Source: Schistosoma mansoni (Eukaryota; Platyhelminthes; Trematoda; Strigeidida; Schistosomatidae). From it: 64,000 nt of DNA. How positions within the stretch are numbered: the stretch's first letter is position 1; every line of letters begins with the position of its first letter. Below, one piece after another: positions 1 to 9,777 of the stretch. Below the pieces are notes generated by a model. The model made no database searches. It was not told the DNA's origin and was given only the letters and a program-made list of their open reading frames with translations. The stretch spans positions 4,634,229-4,698,228 of the forward strand of contig NC_031498.1 of the NCBI RefSeq assembly GCF_000237925.1, given 5' to 3'. The position numbers were made by a program, and so were the translations under genes.

Positions 1-423
1 TCAGAGTTCATTTTAATTGAATTTGACTTTAACTGAAAGCATGCTCTAATCATCATTAGTTTTTGATATAATAGAGAATTAAACGTGATTAGTGTGAACT
101 ACAATGAAGTAACTAAACGTGAACAGCACATCTGATGTTTGAACTAAATATATTTGACTCAATCACAACTGACTGACAATATAGTTAAAAGGCCAGAATG
201 TAATACAATAAAGTCAAGTTCATAGTTCTATCATATTAGTCACCTTTTTTACTTTCTACTTATGTTTCAGTCCCAAAAACTAATAAGGGAAATAAGTACA
301 CCGTTATCATATTAAATAAATGTCATCCTCCAATAAATGAAAGCCAGTTTGATGACTTACACAACATCGATTTTTTTATGACAAACACTTAAAAGTAACT
401 TTTTCAATATCTATACAAACTAG
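1..423. other. Annexin intron, 5' part
   Basis: AT-rich sequence before the first visible annexin exon. It ends in an AG acceptor at 422-423. I see no other gene or recognisable repeat here. Confidence 0.6.
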
Positions 424-3069
424 ATTCATTCACATCTTGGTTACGCGATCCTATGCTCACTTAAGAGCTGTATTCAATGAATATACATCACTTGGTAAGC
501 GTAATATGGAAGATGCTTTAAAATCAGAAATGCATGGGCATACACTCAGTGCCTTACTCTCTATCGGTAAGTAATGCTAACCATCATTTTTTCTAACATA
601 AATTATGAGCTGATAAATAATGATGACCACATAATTTAAAATTATTTGATGAAATCTTTAATCACCAGAGTATTGAATGGTAGTTGTATTCAAGTTAAAC
701 TCTTGTTAGCTGTTCATCGATATAATCTTTGAATCAAATAATCCTTATATGGTGTTCATTATCAAGTTTTTCACTATTTCAATTTCATTTCAGTTCGTTG
801 TATACAAAATAAACCACGATATTTTGCAGCGAAACTACTAAAAGCCATGAAAGGTGCTGGAACAGATGACAGGACCCTTATTCGTATTATTGTATCTCGT
901 TGTGAAGTTGATATGGGACAAATTAAAAAAGAGTTTCATAGTTTAAAAGGGAAAACATTGGAAGCATGCATACATGTAAGTATGAATAACATTTATTAAG
1001 TGAACATTGGCAATTCTTATTGAAATCTAACCGCTATATATATAATCTACAGGCCATTTTACACTTTTCAGGACGGTTGAGTATAGATTGTGAGAATACG
1101 TGCAATGCTTTATGTAGCTACACATTAAGTGTAAAAGCAAACTGATCTACACCCAGAACGATTCCTGACTTAATAAGTGCTCTTATTGGAAAGTAAATTA
1201 CATACAGACTTCGAGGCAACTGCTCGCGTTGCACAAGTTTGGACGTCCTTAATGTTCTCATTCTCTGCTTATTCAACTCCTCTTTGTGTGATAACTTATA
1301 CTACTTATTAATATTTAGTAACCAGTCCCATTTCCTGTGAGCATATGGTGCATCGTATCTTTGCTGTACTTACATAAATTATTATTTACCCTACTTATTA
1401 TCGTAATTACATGTTCATAACACTTGTAACAGCTAAATTCAGTTTTTTCTGCCTTTCTTGGATGTCCTTTTAAACTCAACAACTTCCATACTTTTGTGTT
1501 CATAGTCTCCGTTTGACTGTTGATAGTCATTATTAACTTTAGACACAGTTACCGGCTGCAATTTACGCTATCATATGTTGTAATTCACATTTATAAAATT
1601 GTAGCAGGAAGCGTTATCTTCCAAATGGATATAGACACACTAACCCCCACAGATGCTTCATGAGTTGAGGTTTGTAACTAATTTACATATATTTTATGCC
1701 AATAGAACTGTTCTTTGGGTAAATCTTCATTTCTAACTTGGATTCCACGAGTATTTTAGTTGGGTTGTTCGACAAAAGTGAGTGTTAGTATAGTGTTACT
1801 ATAACAATCATTATGGCCTGATTACTTATATGTACCTAATTATTCGTAAAAATAATTCAACAACCGTTGAATCTAAACCTATTTATTCATACAACTGTCA
1901 CATTGTAAAGCTGTACTACAAATGCATAACCATAACAGGTAAATTTGAAGACAATGTCAAAAGTACTGAACCACCACCAAGTTTTCTCATAACAATAATA
2001 CTAAACATAATTTAAAGTTGAATAATGAACGTATGAGTTCAGTCCACGTACCTGATTGACTGCATACGTGACCGAATTACAGGAAGTTTTATTTATTATT
2101 TATTTAAGCATATAAATATTGATACAAAGGAGTACCAGATATATATGCGCCGCACAAATTTCATTTGATTTGTGTGAGGGCTGTGATACTGCCCAGGTGC
2201 TGAAGCAGGTGGTTTTCTTAAGGGACCACACTCGAAGCCTTTGAATTAAAGGTCTGATCCACAAGGCAGTGGAGCATTGTGAGGAGATGCAGTCCCATGG
2301 TAGCCAGTGACCAACCATTGATTCATACGCTATTCGTTCCTTCAGGATACTGGGGCCCATGTGCACCATTGGTTTGGAATCAGGGTTTTCCAACTCCCCT
2401 AGGTGGATCCTCTATATCCACCAACCCGGTTAAAGCGCCGGACATTCGCTTTTCGTCCTCTCAATTTCGTAAACAACAACCCCATCACGAGAAGGCAGTG
2501 AGTAGGACTTACAGGAAATAAGCAGCGTTTCTCTTCAAAATAAGTTTATCACTACTTATGAATAAAGAGTCAAGCGTTTTTATCGTGTTTTGTAAGTTGA
2601 CAACATAATAAACTGCGCTACCTACCAAATGCGTACAGATGTGCGTCTGTCTCACAAAGATATTATCAGATAACGTAAATTTGTGTTGTAAAGAAAATCA
2701 AACACTTGGGCCAGTAGTTGGAAAAAACTCACAAACTACTATCATTTCGACTATGTTACCACTCATCTTTTAATATCACTCTGCTGATATGAAGTGAGAA
2801 AAACTGGACCAATAGGAAATTATACCTGACTCAAACACAAGAACAATTCCCAATGTGTCACTTCTGTAGTAAAATTACTTATCATCAAATTAAACGTGGG
2901 ACCAACATTTACGGTCCATATTTCTATAAATTTTTAACCGGCTTCATTGTAGGCAATCAATGGTAATTTATTAAAATTAAACGGCATAAATTTGTTTACT
3001 TCTCACTCTCTGTAGGATGAAACGTCAAGAGATTATCGTCGTCTGTTATTGGCGCTTATTGGAGCATGA
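424..3069 (+). CDS. Annexin, C-terminal exons (5' truncated by window)
   Basis: Annexins are calcium-dependent phospholipid-binding proteins of the cytosolic or surface membrane face. Three exons are visible: 424-566, 794-975 and 3016-3069, all with GT donors and AG acceptors and consistent phase. The first encodes the end of annexin repeat 3 ([17 protein letters not shown], then [10 protein letters not shown]). The second encodes the linker and most of repeat 4, with the type II calcium loop MKGAGTDD followed by [14 protein letters not shown]. The last encodes [17 protein letters not shown] and a TGA stop, the usual annexin C terminus. Phase check: the second exon begins with two bases completing a split codon and ends on a codon boundary. 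The 5' exons with repeats 1-2 lie outside the window. The last intron (976-3015) carries a SINE-like repeat. The family is clear; the particular paralogue is not. Confidence 0.93.
2092..2513 (-). repeat. SINE-like repeat family 1, copy A (5' truncated)
   Basis: Lies in the last annexin intron. Its T/ATTTA-rich 3' tail is at 2092-2125 read on the minus strand. It shares long stretches with the copies near 5.9, 29.8, 31.9, 50.4 and 51.6 kb, including the segment around ATGGTAGCC and GGAATCAGGGTTTTCCAAC. The outer 5' part found in copies B and F is missing beyond about 2513. Confidence 0.85.
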
Positions 3070-3098
3070 TCTGCTGGAATACAATTTTATTTACATTC

Positions 3099-3104
3099 AA
3101 TAAA
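3099..3104 (+). terminator. Annexin polyA signal AATAAA
   Basis: An AATAAA lies 30 bp after the annexin stop codon, a normal spacing for cleavage and polyadenylation. Confidence 0.75.
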
Positions 3105-3767
3105 GCTATTAATAATGAATCAGTTCATAAAAACATGATACTGAGTATTTTTAACGAATTATTTTATAGCTACAACTTTAATTAACACAAGTATTCCGCT
3201 AGTCTAACAAAAACTATGCTATGCGAAAATATTTATAAGTTATTTAATCGTTTTATCTACTATGCCACTTTTTTTATGTTCAGAAAACACCGTAATCAGA
3301 TATTCTTATTTTACTGCTAGTTTTTATACAAATAGAGTGGTTTGCTTTGAGATGGATGAATTTGTTAACGTTTTTGGTTAAAGGGGGAAATGGAGTAAAG
3401 GGCTTTGGGAGAATATGGCAGATATTAACTGGTGCGATTACATGAAAATAATGACCTGAGGTTGGTTAGTTAGATTGTAGCTGACAAATGATTTCTGAAG
3501 AACTAGTATTTGCATTTTCCTATTCTTTTTTTGAGTTAAATTTGTTCATTGATGGTAAAAGACAAACAACAGTCCAGCCTGTACTGATTATACAATGGAT
3601 ATCAGCTTGGGGTGAATAGTGCTCATGGACTACTTGAACTTGGTAAACACAACAAAGTGAGCACTGGATGATCATTATCGTAAATACCACCTTTTCATTA
3701 TAAGATCAAATCACACAATCAGAGGTCAACCGAAGAAAACAGGCGTACAATGCCATGTAAAAATAAT
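3105..3767. other. Intergenic, nothing recognised
   Basis: Downstream flank of the annexin gene. AT-rich with no open frame or repeat that I can identify. Confidence 0.5.
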
Positions 3768-4985
3768 AAGACCTGTGAAGGTAACCTTGCTAGAACAGAG
3801 CTGATCATAAAAAATCCACTCCAACTACCCTCAGAGTGTAGAAGAATCTTCATTTAGAAGAGTTATGATGCCTCATCATGGAAGTCGAGAACCACTGTTA
3901 AACAAGACAATCGAATGGAACTCGTCACTATACATCAAATTCCTTGACCATGAGGAAGCGTTTTACAGCGTGGATAGAAGAATCTAATGGAACTATATTC
4001 GACACTATGGGGTATCTGAGTAAATCGTCAACATCATACGGAATCCATACAACAGACTACACCGCAAAGTCGTGCATGGAAAACAGCCGATAGATGTATT
4101 CCAAGTGAGAGCCGGAGTCAGACAAAGCTACTTAATCTCTCCTTTCCTCTTTCTTCTGGTGGCTGAATGGATTATGAAGAACTCGACATCTGAGGGGTAG
4201 CACGGAATACAGTGGACGGCTTGGATACAACTAGAAGGTTTAGACTTAGCAGATCACCTAGCCCTTCTATCCCATGCACACCGACAAATACAGATGAGAA
4301 CAACTAGTATAGCAGCAGCCTCTTCAAAAGTAGGCTCCAACATTCACAGGGCAAAAAGTTCCTAAAATACAACACAGAAAGCACCAACCAAATCACACTT
4401 GATGGAGATCTGGAAGAATTAGGAATTTTAACACACCTGGGCGGCAGTATTGATAGGCGAGGGGGATTTGATGCAGATATGAAAGCACGGATCGACAAGG
4501 TAAGGACAGCATCTCTACAAGTGACGAACATCTGGAACTCTAAACACTTCCTAGACAAAACCAAAGTCAGAATATTCAATACAAATTTTAAAACAGTCCT
4601 ACTGTACTGAGCTGACGTGTGGAGAGCAACTACAACCAACGCCAAGGAAATACACGTATTTGTAAACAGTCGTCTATCCAAGATAGTCCAGACCCATTGG
4701 CCAGATACCATCAACAACAAACCAGGTCCCAGCTGAAGAAACTAGGAAAAAACGCTGGAGGTGGATAGGGCACAGCAGAAATCACCAAACTGTATCACGA
4801 GGTAAGCCCCAACGTGGAATCCTGAAGCTGACCAAAGGACATATTGAGCTGGGAATCGTAGGCAGACATCAAAAGAATGAACAGCACTTGAAACAACTGG
4901 AAAGGAGACCCTAGGACAGAAATGGTTGGAGTACTTTGGCCGGTAGTTTATGCTACACGAGGGGTGACAGACGTAAGTGAAGACG
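3768..4985 (+). mobile_element. RTE-type LINE relic with internal deletion
   Basis: A decayed copy of the same RTE family as the near-complete copy at 53119-56317. Positions about 3785-3900 match that element's 5' untranslated region. The sequence then jumps at about 3905 to the interior of the reverse transcriptase, so the endonuclease and the N-terminal RT are missing. The rest follows the RT C-terminal region to the element's 3' end, with the trace GACAGACGTAAGTGAAGACG near 4965. Many stops and frameshifts are present; it is not coding. The start coordinate is approximate. Confidence 0.8.
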
Positions 4986-5877
4986 ACCTATCAGGAACAA
5001 GGTTATCGGGACAGATTGACTTAGTGTTTATAGAATTAGAGAAAGTATTATGTAAAGTAGCCGCTGATTATGTTTTCCAGAATATCTAAGAAAACTTTAC
5101 ATTTGAACTATCTAGCTCAAGGGATACTACCATCTGATCTATAAATCTCCTACATTATTTCATAAGTAACAAGCCATAGAAAGCACTGTCTGGTCTTACC
5201 CGTACATACACCAACAATGGTTGGAGTTGAGATATTTATGTGGACCGACTAGTCTGACATCAAATCAGGAAAGTTTTCAAAATTTGATGTATGACAAGTG
5301 TCACATGGATATTTCGTTTTCAGTATATAATAAAACTACTCCATTTTCTTGACAACTCCAATTATTGATGTGAGGTGTGGCCATTTGGAGTATTAACATT
5401 CGCACTAAGTCCTCCGACCTTTCAATATACATTTAGGTAAGCTTGCTTTTCTTAATAGGAATTATATGCACATGGTGCCGCGTCACGTAACTATCACATA
5501 CAATGGCTCCAGACATATTGAAAACGACTACTCGGTTTGTGAAGTTCTGTTAGTCCATCGAGGCAGCATCACAAGGACCAGAACCGACCAACTCAAGGTA
5601 ATGGATCTCTGTGAACCAATTTGGCATTAAGTGAAAATTCGAAGTAAACATTTTAGGACTGCATAATCATTTTTTGTTCAGTAAACCTTCCTTACAGTTC
5701 CTTACAAATCTCAGGATCGATTTGAGGTACTACTTTTCAATCAATAAACGTAGTATGTAACTACCTGCCTCATATGAGTCTCTAGGATGTTTGAGTATCC
5801 TGTACAAGAGCACTTTGATTTTACGGCGCCATTGGTACCGAATGTTTTATACAAGCATGCTTCCCCCTTATTTCTGT
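4986..5877. other. Intergenic, nothing recognised
   Basis: No supported gene or repeat. Short open stretches near 5740-5970 are mostly an AT-rich region and the edge of the following SINE-like copy. Confidence 0.45.
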
Positions 5878-6408
5878 GGTTTTTTATTATTTTATTTAAA
5901 CACATAAATATAGGTACAAGGAAGCACCAAATACATATGCGCCTCACAAACCTCATTCGATTTGTGTGAGGGCTGTGATACTGCCCAGGTGCCCAGACTG
6001 AAGCGGGTGGTTTTCTTAGGGGGCCACACCCGGAGCCTTGGACCTAAAGGTCTAGTCCACAAGGCAGTGGAGCATCGTGAGGAGATGCAGTCCCATGGTA
6101 GCCGGTCACCAACAGTTGGTTCATACGCCATTCGTTCCTTCAGGATCCTGGAGCCCATGTGCACCATTGGTTTGGAATCAGGGTTTTCCAACTCCCCTAG
6201 GTGAACTTTCCATGTCCACCAACCCGGTTAAAGCGCCGGACATTCGCTTTTCGTCCTCTCACTTTTGTGAACAACACCCCCGCCACGAGAAGGCAGTCAG
6301 TAGGACTTCCCTGGCAGAGGCTTTATATTCGCGTGGCCATATGAGAGCATTTCGAGGAGAATAAACTCTCCCCACTCTCGGCCGTACCAGGGCATTTGGG
6401 GGCAACCA
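5878..6408 (-). repeat. SINE-like repeat family 1, copy B (near full length)
   Basis: About 530 bp, the most complete copy in the window. The ATTTA-rich tail is at 5878-5912 (minus-strand 3' end), and the 5' end with CTCTCGGCCGTACCAGGGCA lies near 6375-6400. On the minus strand one frame is open over about 6191-5892; the same frame is open in copies A and C. No function can be assigned. Confidence 0.88.
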
Positions 6409-8239
6409 CTAGTGTTTTAAGAGTTCTGACGATAAGTGAGGTAAGTAGTGTAATGACTCAAATGCAGGATGAGGAGTATCTTATATACGAACACAAAGTC
6501 CGATTCCCAGGTGTCCATCCACTTCCAGTTTCGAATCCCAGTATGAAAACCGGATGACCACTTTGAGAAACCATGAAACGTCACACAAATACAGCCTGTA
6601 ACAGTCCACTTTATTGTATTACGCTAACTACCAGATCTCTAGTAAAATGATTCAAAGCCATCACATCTTTTCCATATGTAGCTATAACATGTCGGGAACC
6701 ACGAACTCTGGCCCAAATACTTGAAAATTTGTAAAGATGTAGTCGTTCGGTACACCCTTGTCTAACCATGCTAGGGACAGATGATCACTGGCCGAAAATG
6801 CGTTATAGGGAAATTTGATTCGACTTTTCGATCAGCTTATTGAGAAAGGGGGTTTGCATCCAGTAGTTTGGTAATAAAGTCTTAAAAATGATGACATATA
6901 TTCCTTTAAAGCACTTACGAGAGCTACCTACCTGAATCTCTCCGTCATCGATGTTCTAGGTTAGTGGTATTAAGACTCAAAAAACAAGAATAGGTTCTAC
7001 AACTCCGCTATAAGTTGCTTTTGGCAATCAAGACAGTGATGTGATGACATCCCACCTGTTGACTGCTGACTTCTAGCAAGTCACCATGCGTTGTCTGGCC
7101 ATTCCAACGCCATATTAAACACAAAAGGTGTGACAGCGCATACACTAAACCTTTACGTAGTGACTATAAGTAGTTGTAACACTACTAAATTCAGTATTCT
7201 AGCAAGGGCTACCTAATTGTATGTCGAACTAAAAAGATACCACCCAAACACGCTAGAACCTGAAACTCACATTAAAAACTTGTAATGAAACATCTTCAAG
7301 AATTATAATATTAAAGAAAATGCGTAGCTGAAGATTTGACAAGCCATCATCTATGGATGTCACATAGACAACAGGGAAATGTATACATAGTTCTGGGAGG
7401 GCAATCTTTAGTTACAATCCACCAGTTTGTGCCTGGAAAACCTCAACGGTATCATTTTCTTCCATTTCCAACTATAAATTTTAATGTGAACTATAAGGTT
7501 AACTTACCGAGCCAGGAGTATCAGTTTCATGAACGCTGTTTCCATCGAAAAAAAACCGCACAGCAGACTGATTAACGCCCTAAAGGAGATTGAGTATATG
7601 CTGATCAAATGCTTACTAATCGATCGCAGTAAGCAGTAATTAATTTCTTGAAAGGTGTGCTTTTCCGTATCTTGAAGTGAATAATTGACCCTTCTTGTCC
7701 TTGCACTTTGATATTAATGTGTTCTGAAGGAGCTTCCTGAATTAATTAAGAAATTCTTTGGTTACCATCATCAGAAAAATAGTATTTATATCGCAAAAAT
7801 GCTTACCTTATTGGCACTATCAGTCATCCCGACAAATTTTCCCTTAACAGTTTAAAAGAATCTGCTCAAACAAACGCTATCTAGCTCCGTTGTCCAATGC
7901 TTAAGGGATTCAAAATACATTGAATATGAATAACGGTGTTTTAAAGGGCTATTTCTTCGTCCTATCTCTCAAAATACCACCGATTATTGCAAATTTTCTC
8001 GAAACTACTCCATGTGTTAAAGTTAGTTTATTATTGATTTAAGTTTTATTCAGTAAACTGAAAAATGTTCCAGTTCTCCTCAAAGACTTGAATAACATTT
8101 ACGTGTAGAGACAAAGAGTTTGATTTCTGAGAGCTACATATATCAGACCAAACCTAACACAATGTCTCAATGGTGGGCAAGTAAATGACCAAAGTATTAG
8201 ATTGCTGTAGCTCTAGCCCTTTTGACAGTTATCTAATGG
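6409..8239. other. Intergenic, unclassified
   Basis: Positions 6440-6600 have SINE-like character (a 'tccgattcccagg' box-B-like trace near 6504) but I cannot define an element. The remainder up to the LINE shows no recognisable gene; a 79-residue open frame at 7336-7575 has no recognisable domain. Confidence 0.4.
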
Positions 8240-8376
8240 TACGTACATTGTGAATTTAGGCGAAGCTGCATATACCACTACTATGCAGTTGTTGAGACTG
8301 GCTGCTCGCAAATCATCACTCAGCAGCCTGGTTAAGGGTATCGTGGGACTTGAGGATTGGCGTAGAGTAGAAGTAA

Positions 8377-9777
8377 CAAACGATCAAAATAAAAAATTCA
8401 TGCAAAAGACCTGGTTGCCGTTTTGCCGTTACATCTGGCATGCAATGTGACAACTGCAAAGGTTGGTTCCACGAAGCATGTACAGATCTAACAGCAGCAG
8501 CCTATAGCAGACTCAGCAAGTCCGATCGTAGGTGGGTATGTGTCACCCGCAACACCGATACGGTAGTTATGTTGGGTACTATCATTACTTTACTGACAGG
8601 TCTGAGAGATAAGTTGTCTAAGAATTCGGTAAATGATAGCATCACGACGGGTAACAAAACTGGAACGCATAGGGCAAATAAGAAAAAGGATACTGACAGG
8701 TCGGTTATCGACGGTGCTGTTAACAGCACGAGTGATGATGTGCTGAAACTCAGCACCATCTTAACATCGACTGTCATCGACTCCTTCAGTAAACTTGGGT
8801 CCCCCAGGGAACGGTCCTTGAATGAGACAGTGGTTCCCAAAAATCCTGTAGGTGGTTGGACTCACGTTAACAGGGGTAATAAAGCCCAAGCGTCCCCGCC
8901 GAAACTGAACGTCCCAAGTATCGTGCGGAAATCAATTGATGCTTTGGCCGCACAGTCTACCCCCAAGACTGTCCGCCCGGTCATCACTGAGCCCAGGAAT
9001 CGAAAACGCGCCTCGACATCCAAACAACAGGATACCAAACCTAGACGCCCTGGAAAACCTGGGAAATCAATTACGGTTCGTGACGACTCTGTCATAATCA
9101 TGAACCTTATTGACAACCCCGACCTTCCTCTCAGTTTGCAGGACAAAAACGATAGGATGCTCTGGGGAGAATTATACAAGAGGCTTGAACTCCCTAGAAT
9201 AGAGCCTTTGACCGTCACACGGCTCACTCGGGGGAAGGACTCTAACCACCTAAACCACCCGAGGCTGCTTCGTGTTACACTTAAGAATGCCTCCGACGTA
9301 GAGGACGTCCTGCTAGCCAGTCACTTACTGAAGTCCGATGGGAACGTAAGAATACTGCCCGACATACCGTATTCTGAACGAAATCTCGTCCGGAACATCC
9401 CTAAGGAATCTCGCGAGGCGTTTTTCCGTGGAAGAAATATCATTGTGCAAGGTGTGCCGGAAAATATGGACCCAACTCAAGCAAACTCTGATATTCGGGA
9501 ATGGAAATTCATTAAGCATTCCTTAAAACTTAAGAACATATTGACCCAACAGGTAATGCGACTAGCCAAGAGAGACGGAGACTATAGGCCCCGGCTAGTG
9601 AAGATAACCTTACCCTCCTCCCACATGGCGGCTGCAACTCTGGAAGCATTTCGTGCCAATAGACGTCGATTGCCAACTGGCATCCATATGCATCCAGATA
9701 GGCCCCACGACAGCAGGATCAAGCACAAACGAAAGCTGGAGCTGACAATTCCACTCGTGGACTGTCTTGATCATTAA
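8377..9777 (+). CDS. LINE ORF1, PHD-finger protein
   Basis: The frame is open from 8377 to the TAA at 9775-9777. The first ATG (8440) falls inside a zinc finger: reading upstream gives CKRPGC at 8401-8418, then MQCDNCKGWFHEAC from 8440, i.e. C-x4-C-x9-C-x2-C-x4-H-x3-C, the first six ligands of a PHD finger, with WVC following. The true start is therefore upstream. A different frame (8250-8400) seems to carry the missing N terminus, implying a frameshift near 8380-8400. The rest is basic and serine/proline-rich (KRASTSKQQDTKPRRPGKPG near 9005-9065), consistent with a nucleic-acid-binding LINE ORF1. In CR1-type elements ORF1 proteins bind element RNA; that role is by family, not shown here. Confidence 0.8.
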   Translation, partial: QTIKIKNSCKRPGCRFAVTSGMQCDNCKGWFHEACTDLTAAAYSRLSKSDRRWVCVTRNTDTVVMLGTIITLLTGLRDKLSKNSVNDSITTGNKTGTHRANKKKDTDRSVIDGAVNSTSDDVLKLSTILTSTVIDSFSKLGSPRERSLNETVVPKNPVGGWTHVNRGNKAQASPPKLNVPSIVRKSIDALAAQSTPKTVRPVITEPRNRKRASTSKQQDTKPRRPGKPGKSITVRDDSVIIMNLIDNPDLPLSLQDKNDRMLWGELYKRLELPRIEPLTVTRLTRGKDSNHLNHPRLLRVTLKNASDVEDVLLASHLLKSDGNVRILPDIPYSERNLVRNIPKESREAFFRGRNIIVQGVPENMDPTQANSDIREWKFIKHSLKLKNILTQQVMRLAKRDGDYRPRLVKITLPSSHMAAATLEAFRANRRRLPTGIHMHPDRPHDSRIKHKRKLELTIPLVDCLDH

